Source: Nitrobacter sp. NHB1 (GTDB taxonomy: Bacteria; Pseudomonadota; Alphaproteobacteria; Rhizobiales; Xanthobacteraceae). From it: 64,000 nt of DNA. The stretch spans positions 2,394,001 through 2,458,000 of the forward strand of contig NZ_JBAMDA010000001.1 of NCBI RefSeq assembly GCF_036964665.1. Reading direction: 5' to 3'. The stretch's first letter is position 1. The number at the start of each line of letters is the position of its first letter. Position numbers and translations under genes: made by a program. The notes under the pieces were generated by a model. The model worked only from the letters and a program-made list of their open reading frames with translations. It ran no database searches and was not told where the DNA came from. This document shows positions 8,094-16,113 of the stretch, piece by piece.

Positions 8094-9734
8094 ATGGCGC
8101 TGACGCAGAAACTCGAATTCCGACAGTCCCAGTCGCTGGTGATGACGCCGCAGCTCATGCAGGCGATCAAGCTGCTGCAACTGTCGAACCTCGATCTCAC
8201 CGCGTTTGTCGAGGACGAACTGGAGCGCAATCCGCTGCTGGAGCGCGCCAGCGACGGCCCCGAGCCGCTGGTCGCCGGGGAACCCGCCACCCGCGGTACC
8301 GAATTTTCAGAAGGCGACGACGCGGCGGCTTTGGGGGGTGATGGCACCACCGAGCGCTCCGGCGGCCAGCCTTCCGAACCCGCATCCGACGAGTGGATGA
8401 AGCGCGAACTCGGCAGCCGCACCGAGATCGAGCAGACCTTCGACAGCGGCCTCGAAAACGTCTTTCCGGAAGAACCGTCCGAGGCTGCGGCGCGGACCGC
8501 GCAGGATTCCGCGCCGACCGCGTTCACCGAATGGGGCGGCGGCGCCTCGAATGACGACAGCTACAATCTCGAGGCCTTCGTCGCGGCCGAGGTGACGCTC
8601 AGTGAGCATCTGGCCGAGCAACTCGCGGTCGCCGTCACGGCGCCGGCGCAGCGCATGATCGGACGCTATCTGATCGACCTCGTCGACGACGCCGGTTACC
8701 TGCCCCCCGACCTCGGCGAGGTCGGCGACAGGCTCGGCGCCGAGATGAGCGACGTAGCGGCCGTTCTCGCGGTGCTACAGACGTTCGATCCGCCGGGAAT
8801 CTGCGCCCGCAATTTGAGCGAGTGTCTTGCGATCCAGTTGCGCGAGAAAGATCGTTACGATCCGGCGATGCAGGCGCTGGTCGAACATCTCGACCTGCTG
8901 GCCAGGCGTGACTTCGCAGGTTTGCGCAAGGTCTGCGGCGTCGATGACGAAGACCTCGCCGGGATGATCGGCGAAATCCGTCATCTCGATCCCAAGCCGG
9001 CCTTGAGGTTCGGCACCGCGCGCACGCAAACCGTGGTGCCGGACGTCTACATGCGGCCGGGCCCGGACGGCGGCTGGCTTGTGGAACTCAACAGCGATAC
9101 GCTGCCGCGGGTGCTGGTCAACCAGACCTATTATGCCGAACTGTCGAAGACCATCCGCAAGGACGGCGACAAGACCTACTTCACCGATTGCCTGCAGAAT
9201 GCGACCTGGCTGGTCCGCGCGCTCGATCAGCGCGCCCGCACCATTCTCAAGGTCGCAACCGAAATCGTGCGCCAGCAGGACGGCTTTTTCACGCACGGCA
9301 TCGCACACTTGAGGCCGCTCAATCTCAAGATCGTGGCGGACGCGATCCAGATGCATGAATCGACCGTATCGCGCGTCACCGCCAACAAATACATGGCGAC
9401 AAATCGCGGCATCTTCGAGCTGAAGTATTTCTTCACCGCGTCGATCGCCTCAGCCGACGGCGGCGACGCCCACTCGGCGGAGACCGTCCGTCACCACATC
9501 CGGCGATTGATCGATGCGGAAGACCCGTCGGCCGTTCTGTCCGACGACACCATCGTGGAACGATTGCGCCAGGCCGGCATTGATATTGCCCGCCGCACCG
9601 TCGCGAAATATCGCGAAGCCCTGCGAATTCCTTCCTCGGTGCAGCGCCGCCGCGACAAGCAGAGCGTGCTTGGCAACGCGCGGACGGCGCCTGCCCCCTC
9701 GCCCGGCGGCTCCCGCGACACCGCACCGGCTTGA
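8094..9734 (+). CDS. rpoN: RNA polymerase sigma-54 factor RpoN
   Basis: Sigma-54 directs RNA polymerase to -24/-12 promoters activated by enhancer-binding proteins, typically nitrogen-related genes. The 546-residue protein shows region I (TQKLEFRQSQSLVMTPQLMQ, residues 4-23, Gln/Leu-rich), an acidic variable region II to about residue 150, the core-binding domain, the helix-turn-helix and the RpoN box ARRTVAKYRE at about 498-507. The length is normal for alphaproteobacteria. A basic 30-residue tail follows the RpoN box. It is followed by hpf and ptsN, the usual rpoN neighbours, and lies downstream of the lpt genes with unrelated small genes between. Confidence 0.96.
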   Translation: MALTQKLEFRQSQSLVMTPQLMQAIKLLQLSNLDLTAFVEDELERNPLLERASDGPEPLVAGEPATRGTEFSEGDDAAALGGDGTTERSGGQPSEPASDEWMKRELGSRTEIEQTFDSGLENVFPEEPSEAAARTAQDSAPTAFTEWGGGASNDDSYNLEAFVAAEVTLSEHLAEQLAVAVTAPAQRMIGRYLIDLVDDAGYLPPDLGEVGDRLGAEMSDVAAVLAVLQTFDPPGICARNLSECLAIQLREKDRYDPAMQALVEHLDLLARRDFAGLRKVCGVDDEDLAGMIGEIRHLDPKPALRFGTARTQTVVPDVYMRPGPDGGWLVELNSDTLPRVLVNQTYYAELSKTIRKDGDKTYFTDCLQNATWLVRALDQRARTILKVATEIVRQQDGFFTHGIAHLRPLNLKIVADAIQMHESTVSRVTANKYMATNRGIFELKYFFTASIASADGGDAHSAETVRHHIRRLIDAEDPSAVLSDDTIVERLRQAGIDIARRTVAKYREALRIPSSVQRRRDKQSVLGNARTAPAPSPGGSRDTAPA

Positions 9735-9790
9735 TTGCGCGCGCGCGACGCCCGATAATCCGTTCCTACTCATGATGGATGAGGCCTGCC

Positions 9791-10378
9791 ATGACACTTC
9801 GAATCTCGGGCAAGAGCATCAATGTCGGCGAGGCGCTGCGCGGGCGTCTCAACAGTCGCACCGACGAAGTTCTCCGCAAATATTTTGACGGAACGTATTC
9901 TGGCCACATCACGCTGTGCAAGGACGGCTTCGGATTCCGCACCGACTGCGCGCTGCATCTGGATTCCGGAGTGACGCTCGAAGCCGAATCCAATGCCGCG
10001 GATGCCTATGCGAGCGCCGATCAGGCGCTGTTGCAGATCGAGAAGCGACTGCGCCGCTACAAGAGCCGCCTCAAGGATCGCTCGGCCCGCAAGATCCACG
10101 CCGTGACGGAAGCGGTCGACGCGCCGAGTTACGTCATCGAGGCGCCGAACGTGGACGGCGAAGACGAGGTCACCGCCTTCAATCCAGTCATCATCGCGGA
10201 GGCCACGACCTCGCTGAGACGGCTCTCGGTCAGCGAAGCGGTGATGGAACTCGATTTCACCGGCGTGCCGGTGCTGGTTTTCCAGCATGGCTCCAGCGGC
10301 CGCGTGAACGTGATCTATCGCAGGCCGGACGGCAATGTGGGCTGGATCGACCCGCCGGCGGTTAACGGCTCTGCGTGA
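9791..10378 (+). CDS. hpf: Long-form ribosome hibernation promoting factor
   Basis: HPF binds the 30S decoding region in stationary phase; long forms dimerise 70S ribosomes into 100S particles. The 195-residue protein has the N-terminal RaiA/YfiA fold (MTLRISGKSINVGEALR to about residue 105) and a C-terminal dimerisation domain starting near FNPVIIAE (about 130) with RLSVSEAVMELDF and VNVIYRRPDGNVGWIDP. MTLRISG is the conserved family start, so 9791 is preferred over the ATG at 9779; GGATGAGG serves as ribosome site. It follows rpoN by 56 bases and is probably cotranscribed with it. Confidence 0.93.
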   Translation: MTLRISGKSINVGEALRGRLNSRTDEVLRKYFDGTYSGHITLCKDGFGFRTDCALHLDSGVTLEAESNAADAYASADQALLQIEKRLRRYKSRLKDRSARKIHAVTEAVDAPSYVIEAPNVDGEDEVTAFNPVIIAEATTSLRRLSVSEAVMELDFTGVPVLVFQHGSSGRVNVIYRRPDGNVGWIDPPAVNGSA

Positions 10379-10470
10379 CCAGCCGCCATTGACGCCCGGA
10401 ACAGCGATCCCTATGGTCCGCGACCTTTCCGGATCGGTTTTCCACCGGCCGGGACAAAAGTTCAGGAATT

Positions 10471-10485
10471 GGCATTGGGCTTGCG
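10471..10485 (+). promoter_or_regulatory. Sigma-54-like -24/-12 element upstream of ptsN
   Basis: TGGCATTGGGCTTGC has the GG and GC doublets separated by exactly 10 bases and keeps TGGCA and TTGC, as in the consensus TGGCAC-N5-TTGC. It lies in the hpf-ptsN gap, 144 bases before the ptsN start. No activator site was identified. Confidence 0.5.
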
Positions 10486-10628
10486 TTAGACTATAAGCCC
10501 GGGCATTCCCGGCCGGAGGGCCGCGGACCGCCAACCATGTGCGTTCGCCCGTATGAGGGCTTACGCTTGTTGCTGTATCTGACGTGTCTTCCGCAACCCT
10601 GACGGCAAACCTCACCTCGGAACGTGAT

Positions 10629-11090
10629 ATGATGATTACTGATCTGGTCGCACCCGAGGCGATCCTTCCTGCATTGAAGGTCAACAGCAAGAAGCAGGCG
10701 CTGCAGGAACTGGCTGCACGCGCCGCTGAATTGACCGGGCAGAACGATCGCGCGATTTTCGAAGTGCTGTTACGGCGCGAGAAGCTCGGAACCACGGCTG
10801 TCGGCTACGGCGTCGCGATCCCACACGGCAAGCTGCAGAAACTCGACAAGATATTCGGCCTGTTCGCACGACTCGACCGCCCGATCGATTTCGAGGCAAT
10901 GGATGGCCAGCCCGTCGATCTGATTTTCCTGTTGCTGGCGCCCGAGGGCGCCGGTGCGGATCATCTGAAGGCGCTGGCGCGGATCGCGCGGCTGCTGCGC
11001 GATCAGGACATCGCCAACAAGCTGCGCGCCTCGCGCGATGCGCAGGCGATCTACTCGGTGCTGGCGCTGCCGCCGGCGACAGTGACCTGA
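10629..11090 (+). CDS. ptsN: Nitrogen-PTS EIIA component PtsN
   Basis: PtsN accepts phosphate from NPr and acts as a regulator of potassium, phosphate and nitrogen responses; it does not transport sugar. The 153-residue protein is one PTS EIIA type-2 domain. It begins MMITDLVAPEAILPALKV, and the phosphorylatable His is in GYGVAIPHGKL at about residue 66. LIFLLLAPEGAGADHLKALA is the family signature. The frame continues 15 codons upstream to 10584, but the family start is at MITDL. It follows rpoN-hpf, and a sigma-54-like element in its leader suggests separate control. Confidence 0.92.
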   Translation: MMITDLVAPEAILPALKVNSKKQALQELAARAAELTGQNDRAIFEVLLRREKLGTTAVGYGVAIPHGKLQKLDKIFGLFARLDRPIDFEAMDGQPVDLIFLLLAPEGAGADHLKALARIARLLRDQDIANKLRASRDAQAIYSVLALPPATVT

Positions 11091-11239
11091 GCTGTTGCGA
11101 ATCGCGCGGATTAGGGCGATTCTCATTTCGACGGAACGGATCATCGGAGCATTGCGGGCGCTCCCCAAATGGGAGAGATGACGGGTTACTCGTTATGATT
11201 TCGCGCAAGCATGGACCGGCCCGGACCGCAATCGTTCGA

Positions 11240-11342
11240 GAGCCATTTCAGTTCTGATGGAATCAGAAGCGGGGCTCTATGATTTTGATCTGACGCGTTT
11301 TCTTCATGCGACCCGGTATCCGCTTCGCTTGAAAACGCTCTC
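11240..11342. repeat. Family A intergenic repeat, copy before the DUF930 gene
   Basis: A roughly 100-bp unit: a dyad around TTCTGATGGAATCAGAA, a spacer GGGGCTCTATGATTTTGAT, then TGACGCGTTTTCTTC, ACCCGGTATCCGCTTCGC and AAAACGCT. Other copies in the window are at 12004, 23354, 36318, 40643 and 55133, with degenerate ones near 606, 49962 and 54031. Confidence 0.85.
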
Positions 11343-11357
11343 AATCTGTTCGGAGCC

Positions 11358-11759
11358 ATGATGCCGTCCGCGAAATCCATCCTGCTGATCTGCGCCTTCG
11401 CTCTCACCGTCATGGCGCCGGCCGGCGCGACGGACCCGCGATTCATCGCAAGCCTCGGCAAACTCGATCCGCAAACGCGGCTGGAACAGATCTGCGACCT
11501 CGCGGCCGTCAAACACATCGGCAAGAGCGGAAAGCTTCCGAAACCGGATCGCGCCAAATCCAACGTCATTTCCCCACCACGGCATCACGGCGACACCATC
11601 GTTGCCAGCGGCGGCGCATTCCGCAGCGGCGGGAAATGGTATGCGTTCTCGTTCAAATGCAAGGGGTCGCCCGACCATCTCGACGTGCTGTCGTTCACCT
11701 ATCGCGTCGGCGCAGTGATCCCGAAATCGAAGTGGCCCAAATACGGGCTGTGGGATTGA
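11358..11759 (+). CDS. DUF930 family secreted protein
   Basis: The 133-residue protein has a signal peptide (residues 1-25, ending near APAGAT) and a DUF930 domain: DPRFIASLGKLDPQTRLEQI with a following Cys (QICDLAAV), then VASGGAFRSGGKWYAFSFKC with a second Cys that could form a disulfide, then the tail YGLWD. DUF930 is found mainly in Rhizobiales and has no established function. It is flanked on both sides by intergenic repeats and has no operon partner. The double ATG at 11358/11361 leaves the exact start open. Confidence 0.8.
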   Translation: MMPSAKSILLICAFALTVMAPAGATDPRFIASLGKLDPQTRLEQICDLAAVKHIGKSGKLPKPDRAKSNVISPPRHHGDTIVASGGAFRSGGKWYAFSFKCKGSPDHLDVLSFTYRVGAVIPKSKWPKYGLWD

Positions 11760-11895
11760 GCGGTTCTCAATCTTCACGGAACAGAGACCATTGCCTCTTC
11801 ACCTCTCCCACTGGAGAGAGGTCGGATTGCTCGGCAGCGCAATTGCTCGGCGGAGCAGCCGGGACGAGAACCATTTAAACGGAATCAAGATACCA

Positions 11896-11978
11896 TCATT
11901 GCGAGGCGCCTGGTGCCGAAGCAATCCAGAAAGACCAGAAGGAAGAACTGGATTGCTTCGCTTCGCTCGCAATGACGT
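11896..11978. repeat. Family C intergenic palindromic repeat
   Basis: CATTGCGAG...GAAGCAATCCAG and its complement CTGGATTGCTTCG...CTCGCAATGACG form an imperfect hairpin of about 80 bp. Related copies are at 34798-34903 and 63155-63260. A short dyad (CTCTCCCACTGGAGAG) sits just before it near 11805. Together with the next entries it fills the 459-base gap between the DUF930 gene and ilvD; no gene is seen there. Confidence 0.85.
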
Positions 11979-12003
11979 CTGAATGAATGCGTTCGGTCTA
12001 GAC

Positions 12004-12108
12004 TAGAGCCTTTTCGCTTCTGATGGAATCAGAAGCGAGGCTCTATGATTTTGATTTGACGCGTTTTCTTCACGCGAACCGGTATCCACTTCGCTCGAAA
12101 ACGCTATA
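12004..12108. repeat. Family A intergenic repeat, copy downstream of ilvD
   Basis: Near-consensus copy: TTCGCTTCTGATGGAATCAG, then TGACGCGTTTTCTTCACGCG, AACCGGTATCCACTTCGCTC and GAAAACGCTATA. It abuts a family B unit starting at about 12109. Confidence 0.88.
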
Positions 12109-12219
12109 GGGCGGGATGAGGAAAAGTGTGTAGCGGTTTTCCACCCGCATCCCGCTTCTCAAAATATTGGAATCGATCACGATGATTTTGGATCGATTCG
12201 ATCCAAAATCATCGTGATC
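12109..12219. repeat. Family B repeat ending in a perfect 45-bp palindrome
   Basis: GGGCGGGATGAGGAAAAGTG through AAAATATTGG, then 12175-12219, where two 22-base arms (starting GATCACGATGATTTTGGATC) pair perfectly around one base. The palindrome's last base lies in the ilvD stop codon, so it could also act as a 3' hairpin on ilvD mRNA, although no U-run follows. An inverted copy lies at 15366-15481. Confidence 0.88.
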
Positions 12220-14060
12220 TAATCCTTCACCACCCGCACGGCGCCGAGCGCGGCGCTGGTGGCATGAGCGGCGTAGGCCTTCAGCGCCATCGTCACGCGG
12301 CGCTTGCGCGGCGCCGGCTTCCACGCCTTGTCGCCCTTCGCCTCCATCGCGGCGCGGCGGCGCTCGAGCTCGGCGTCGCTGACGTCGAGATGCACCGTGC
12401 GGTTGGGAATGTCGAACGCGATGCGGTCGCCTTCCTCGACGAGACCGATCGCGCCGCCCTCCGCCGCTTCCGGCGAGACGTGACCGATCGACAGGCCCGA
12501 CGAGCCGCCAGAGAATCGGCCGTCGGTGATCAGCGCACACTGCTTGCCGAGGCCCTTCGATTTCAGATAGCTGGTCGGATACAGCATTTCCTGCATACCG
12601 GGACCGCCGCGCGGTCCCTCGTAGCGGATCAGCACCACGTCGCCCGGCTTGATCCTGTTGGTGAGGATGGCGTCCACCGCGGCGTCCTGGCTCTCAAAGA
12701 TGCGCGCGGGGCCGGAGAACTTCAGAATGCTGTCGTCGACGCCGGCGGTCTTCACAATGCAGCCGTCGCGCGCGATGTTGCCGTAGAGCACGGCGAGGCC
12801 GCCGTCCTTCGAGAAGGCGTGCTCGGCGTCGCGGATGCAGCCAGAGCTGCGGTCGGCGTCGAGCTCCTCGAAGCGCCTGTCCTGACTGAACGCGACTTCG
12901 GTTCGCACGCCGCCCGGCGCGGCCATATAGAAACTGCGCACGCTGTCGCTTTTTGTCCGCTTGATGTCCCAGCGTTCCAGCGCGTCCTTCATGGAGGCGC
13001 TGTGAACCGTCGGCAGGCTGGCGTCGATCAGGCCCGCGCGATCGAGTTCGCCGAGGATGGCCATGATGCCGCCGGCGCGATGCACGTCTTCCAGATGCAC
13101 ATCCGCCACTGAGGGCGCGACCTTGCACAACACCGGCACATGGCGCGACAGCCGGTCGATATCCTTCATCGTGAACGGCACTTCGCCCTCATAAGCGGCG
13201 GCGAGCAGATGCAGCACGGTGTTGGTGGAGCCGCCCATCGAGATGTCGAGCGTCATCGCGTTCTCGAACGCCTTGAAGCTCGCGATCGAACGCGGCAGAG
13301 CGCTCTCATCATCCTGCTCGTAATAGCGCCGCGCCAGATCGACGATCAGGTGGCCGGCTTCGATGAACAGGCCCTTGCGGTCGGCGTGGGTGGCGAGCAC
13401 CGAGCCATTGCCGGGCAATGCGAGGCCGAGCGCCTCGGTCAGGCAGTTCATCGAGTTGGCGGTGAACATGCCCGAGCACGAACCGCAGGTCGGACACGCG
13501 GAGCGCTCGATCGCCTCGACATCGGCATCGCTCACGCTGTCATCGGCGGCGGCGACCATGGCGTCGATCAGGTCGACCGACCTGATCTTGCCGTTGAGCG
13601 TGACCTTGCCCGATTCCATCGGGCCTCCGGAGACGAACACCGATGGAATGTTGAGGCGCAGCGACGCCATCAGCATGCCGGGCGTGATCTTGTCGCAATT
13701 GGAGATGCAGACCATGGCGTCGGCGCAATGCGCGTTGACCATGTATTCGACGCTGTCGGCGATGACCTCGCGCGAGGGCAGGCTGTAGAGCATGCCGTCG
13801 TGGCCCATGGCGATGCCGTCATCCACCGCGATAGTATGGAATTCCTTGGCGACGCCGCCGGCCTTTTCGATCTCGCGCGCCACGAGCTGGCCGAGATCCT
13901 TGAGGTGGACGTGGCCGGGCACGAACTGGGTGAAGGAGTTGACCACGGCGATGATCGGCTTGCCGAAGTCCTCGTTCTTCATGCCGGTGGCGCGCCACAG
14001 GCCGCGGGCGCCGGCCATGTTGCGGCCGTGGGTGGAGGTGCGGGAGCGATAGGCGGGCAT
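12219..14060 (-). CDS. ilvD: Dihydroxy-acid dehydratase IlvD
   Basis: IlvD dehydrates 2,3-dihydroxy-isovalerate and its methylvalerate homologue in valine, leucine and isoleucine synthesis. The 613-residue protein has the iron-sulfur cysteines in [13 protein letters not shown] and in [18 protein letters not shown], the Mg-binding [11 protein letters not shown] segment and the C-terminal [20 protein letters not shown] active-site loop. The start [20 protein letters not shown] matches the family; seven upstream codons are open but unlikely to be used. It is transcribed alone, behind the hsp20-DUF1150 terminator. The stop codon overlaps a palindromic repeat. Confidence 0.97.
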   Translation of the reverse strand: MPAYRSRTSTHGRNMAGARGLWRATGMKNEDFGKPIIAVVNSFTQFVPGHVHLKDLGQLVAREIEKAGGVAKEFHTIAVDDGIAMGHDGMLYSLPSREVIADSVEYMVNAHCADAMVCISNCDKITPGMLMASLRLNIPSVFVSGGPMESGKVTLNGKIRSVDLIDAMVAAADDSVSDADVEAIERSACPTCGSCSGMFTANSMNCLTEALGLALPGNGSVLATHADRKGLFIEAGHLIVDLARRYYEQDDESALPRSIASFKAFENAMTLDISMGGSTNTVLHLLAAAYEGEVPFTMKDIDRLSRHVPVLCKVAPSVADVHLEDVHRAGGIMAILGELDRAGLIDASLPTVHSASMKDALERWDIKRTKSDSVRSFYMAAPGGVRTEVAFSQDRRFEELDADRSSGCIRDAEHAFSKDGGLAVLYGNIARDGCIVKTAGVDDSILKFSGPARIFESQDAAVDAILTNRIKPGDVVLIRYEGPRGGPGMQEMLYPTSYLKSKGLGKQCALITDGRFSGGSSGLSIGHVSPEAAEGGAIGLVEEGDRIAFDIPNRTVHLDVSDAELERRRAAMEAKGDKAWKPAPRKRRVTMALKAYAAHATSAALGAVRVVKD

Positions 14061-14150
14061 GGGGTTTTCCCGAAGGTTCAATGGGTTGGCGCGACCATAC
14101 AGGCCCGCCGCTCAAGGTCAAATGCAACCCGCCGACCGGCGGGGCGTAAA

Positions 14151-14189
14151 CGAAAAAGCGGCAGCGCCCGACGCGCCGCCGCTTTTTCG
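14151..14189 (-). terminator. Intrinsic terminator after hsp20-DUF1150
   Basis: Arms 14151-14162 (CGAAAAAGCGGC) and 14178-14189 pair perfectly over 12 bp. Read on the minus strand the hairpin ends in TTTTTCG, giving an intrinsic terminator between the DUF1150 stop (14282) and the ilvD start (14060). Confidence 0.75.
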
Positions 14190-14233
14190 CTAACTCTGTC
14201 GCGCGATGGCGCGCCTCTCGCGACCGATGTCTT

Positions 14234-14283
14234 GCGCGTATTCTGATCGCAAAACCGGTATCCACTTTTGCGGAATACGCGCT
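14234..14283. repeat. Short repeat A', first copy
   Basis: GCGCGTATTCTGATCGCAAA through CTTTTGCGGAATACGCGCT is a 50-bp unit with palindromic ends. An inverted copy is at 53969-54018. It runs up to and slightly into the 3' end of the DUF1150 gene. Confidence 0.8.
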
Positions 14284-14548
14284 AATGCACGCTGACGGCC
14301 TGCAACTCGTTGCTCCAGGCGCTCGCGACCGCGGCCTCGCGCGAATCGGTGAGCATGATCGGCGTGCCGTCGGCGGCATGCAGCGCGAACAGCATCAGGC
14401 CGGGCGCGATTTTTGGGGCCTGCGGAAACAGGTCCGGCACGTCCTCGGAACGGACCTGCTTCACATAGGCGATATGGCCTTCGCCGAGCTGCGCCAGCGT
14501 CTCGATCGAGACGTCTTCGGGTCGGAACGTGGAAATCACTTCACTCAT
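14282..14548 (-). CDS. DUF1150 family protein
   Basis: An 88-residue protein. DUF1150 is a small alphaproteobacterial family almost always encoded directly downstream of a small heat-shock protein, as here (91 bases after hsp20). Recognisable parts are ETLAQLGEGHIAYVKQVRSE and LFALHAADGTPIMLTDSREA, ending with an Ala-rich helix. It has no signal peptide and is probably cytosolic. Its function is unknown; cotranscription with hsp20 implies a proteostasis role. The operon ends in the terminator at 14151-14189. Confidence 0.85.
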   Translation of the reverse strand: MSEVISTFRPEDVSIETLAQLGEGHIAYVKQVRSEDVPDLFPQAPKIAPGLMLFALHAADGTPIMLTDSREAAVASAWSNELQAVSVH

Positions 14549-14639
14549 GGTCTCGACTCCTTCTGCTAGACTAAGCGGTCGAGTCCGCTACTCGTTGTAC
14601 CCGGATGCGTGGCCTTGGTCGGAAAATCCCGGCCATGCA

Positions 14640-15065
14640 TTATTCGTGTTCATTGATCGCGATTGTCTTAACGACCCTTTCAGGTTCCGGCCTGGCCAGA
14701 TCGACGGACAATAGCCCGTTTTTCAGGTCCGCGCCCAGCACCAACATCCCCTCCGCCAGCACGAAGGTGCGCTGGAAGTGGCGCGCGGCAATGCCGCGAT
14801 GGATGTATTGCCGGGTCTTGTCGTCCTGCTGCCGGCCGCGGATGACGAGCTGATTTTCCTCAATGGTTACATCGAGTTGGTCGCGGGTGAATCCAGCTAC
14901 CGCCAGCGTGATCCGCAGGCGCTCGGGCTCACCGTTGTTCCGGTCGCACCGCTCGATGTTGTAGGGAGGATAGCCGTCGGCGCCTTTGACGACGCGGTCG
15001 AGCGCACGCTCGATCTCGTCGAATCCCAAAAGGAACGGACTGGACAACGAAGGAACACGAGACAT
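14640..15065 (-). CDS. Small heat-shock protein, Hsp20 family (IbpA type)
   Basis: Small heat-shock proteins bind unfolding proteins without ATP and pass them to DnaK. The 141-residue protein has a short N-terminal arm (PSLSSPFLLGFDEIERALDR), an alpha-crystallin domain from about residue 35 to 125 (YNIERCDRNNGEPERLRITL, ENQLVIRGRQ, FQRTFVLAEG, NGLLSVDL) and a short tail. The start is set by AGAGGA nine bases upstream and by the family N-terminus; a frame extending to 15113 is not needed. The ribosome site lies in a predicted hairpin (15070-15093), which suggests thermal control. Confidence 0.92.
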   Translation of the reverse strand: MSRVPSLSSPFLLGFDEIERALDRVVKGADGYPPYNIERCDRNNGEPERLRITLAVAGFTRDQLDVTIEENQLVIRGRQQDDKTRQYIHRGIAARHFQRTFVLAEGMLVLGADLKNGLLSVDLARPEPERVVKTIAINEHE

Positions 15066-15069
15066 TTCA

Positions 15070-15093
15070 CAAAGTCCTCTCGAAGCGACTTTG
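15070..15093 (-). promoter_or_regulatory. Hairpin sequestering the hsp20 ribosome-binding site
   Basis: In the mRNA, CAAAGUC (15093-15087) pairs perfectly with GACUUUG (15076-15070) around a 10-base loop. The Shine-Dalgarno bases GAGAGGA lie in the loop and 3' arm, four bases short of the AUG. A 7-bp stem with several A-U pairs could melt at heat-shock temperature. It is not a recognisable ROSE element. Confidence 0.45.
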
Positions 15094-15239
15094 AATTGGG
15101 GCCCTTGCGGCACCCCGCTTTGACCATCTGGTGGCCCAGCCGGTCAGGTCAAATATGGCGATGATTTTCGCGCGGTTCAAGCTGTCCGGCCGTCCAACGC
15201 TTTGAAATCGGCTCAGGAAACAAGCCGTTTGCGGCCAAA

Positions 15240-15277
15240 TTCAATGTCTTGAAAGATCTTCAATGTCTTGAAAGATC
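15240..15277. repeat. Two tandem 19-bp units downstream of tRNA-Ala
   Basis: TTCAATGTCTTGAAAGATC occurs at 15240-15258 and again at 15259-15277. The junction forms a small dyad (GATCTT...AAGATC). It lies on the 3' side of the minus-strand tRNA gene and might form its 3' hairpin, but no U-run is present. Confidence 0.8.
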
Positions 15278-15288
15278 GGGTGGGGGCG

Positions 15289-15364
<76 letters not shown>

Positions 15365-15365
15365 T

Positions 15366-15481
15366 AGATCACGATGATTTTGGATCGAACCGATCCAAAA
15401 TCATGAACGTGATCGAGTTCAATATTTTAGAGCGGGATGCGGGCGGAAAACCGCTACACACTTTTCCTCATCCCGCTCTAG
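15366..15481. repeat. Family B repeat abutting the 5' end of tRNA-Ala
   Basis: Inverted copy of 12109-12219. An imperfect palindrome at 15367-15414 (ATGATTTTGGATCG pairing with CGATCCAAAATCAT, with a bulge) is followed by CAATATTTTAGAGCGGGATG and ending CCTCATCCCGCTCTAGA. Because it touches the tRNA gene, any tRNA promoter must lie within or beyond it. Confidence 0.88.
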
Positions 15482-15545
15482 ACCTATCCGCACCAGATCA
15501 GTGCGGCGCGGTCTCAAAGACCCTGACCACAGTTCAGGGCCGATC

Positions 15546-15968
15546 TCAAGTCTCCTCGTCGTCTCCGACGTCGCCGATGATGTTGGTCACGTCCTCATCG
15601 CCCTCTTCCTCGTCGGCGATAAAGGTGGAGTCATCGTCCTCGTCATCGTCGAGGGTGTCGTCGACCTCGATATCATCCTCGGACTCCGGGACGACGGCCT
15701 TCTTGACCTTGCCGGTATTCTCCTCGGCGTCGGCCTCCTCCAGCGAGACCAGCCCTTCGGCTTCGGCGGGCTCCGGCGGCGCATCGGACGCGGAAGCCGT
15801 GGCAGCGGCGGCGCGGGCGGCCTCGCCGCGGGGGACCCGGACCGGCGCCACGACGATCGGTACGACCTCGCCGGTGTAGGGCGAGATCACCGGGGTCTTG
15901 TTCAGATCGTAGAACTTCTTGCCGGTCGTCGGGCAAATGCGCTTGGTTCCGAGCTCGGATTTGGCCAC
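15546..15968 (-). CDS. FYDLN acid family protein (TIGR02300)
   Basis: The 140-residue protein starts with the conserved block AKSELGTKRICPTTGKKFYD, continuing LNKTPVISPYTGE. The rest is low-complexity and strongly acidic (DDDEDDDSTFIADEEEGDED). The family is restricted to alphaproteobacteria and of unknown function; the N-terminal CxxxGKKFYDLN block resembles a small zinc-ribbon half-site with one Cys. GTG at 15968 with AGGA upstream is the start; 13 extra upstream codons are open but do not fit the family. It is divergent from aroA, with about 145 bases between. Confidence 0.88.
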   Translation of the reverse strand: MAKSELGTKRICPTTGKKFYDLNKTPVISPYTGEVVPIVVAPVRVPRGEAARAAAATASASDAPPEPAEAEGLVSLEEADAEENTGKVKKAVVPESEDDIEVDDTLDDDEDDDSTFIADEEEGDEDVTNIIGDVGDDEET

Positions 15969-16113
15969 GTGTGGAATCCTGGGATTTCTTGAAAAGCGGT
16001 GCTTCACTTGGCTAGTTGGGACGGCCCTGTCAATAGCGCTTTGCAGACGAAGCCGAAGGCGTGACGCGCCGACGCCCCTGTGATACCAGCCGCCGACAAA
16101 GGAACCCGCACTC

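Noticed and set aside
14061-14233. Leader-peptide attenuator or riboswitch before ilvD
   Set aside because: No run of Val, Leu or Ile codons and no recognisable riboswitch core; the only structure is the terminator of the preceding operon.
15066-15240. ROSE-type RNA thermometer before hsp20
   Set aside because: The characteristic ROSE stem sequences and anti-Shine-Dalgarno pattern are not present; only the short hairpin reported above is supported.
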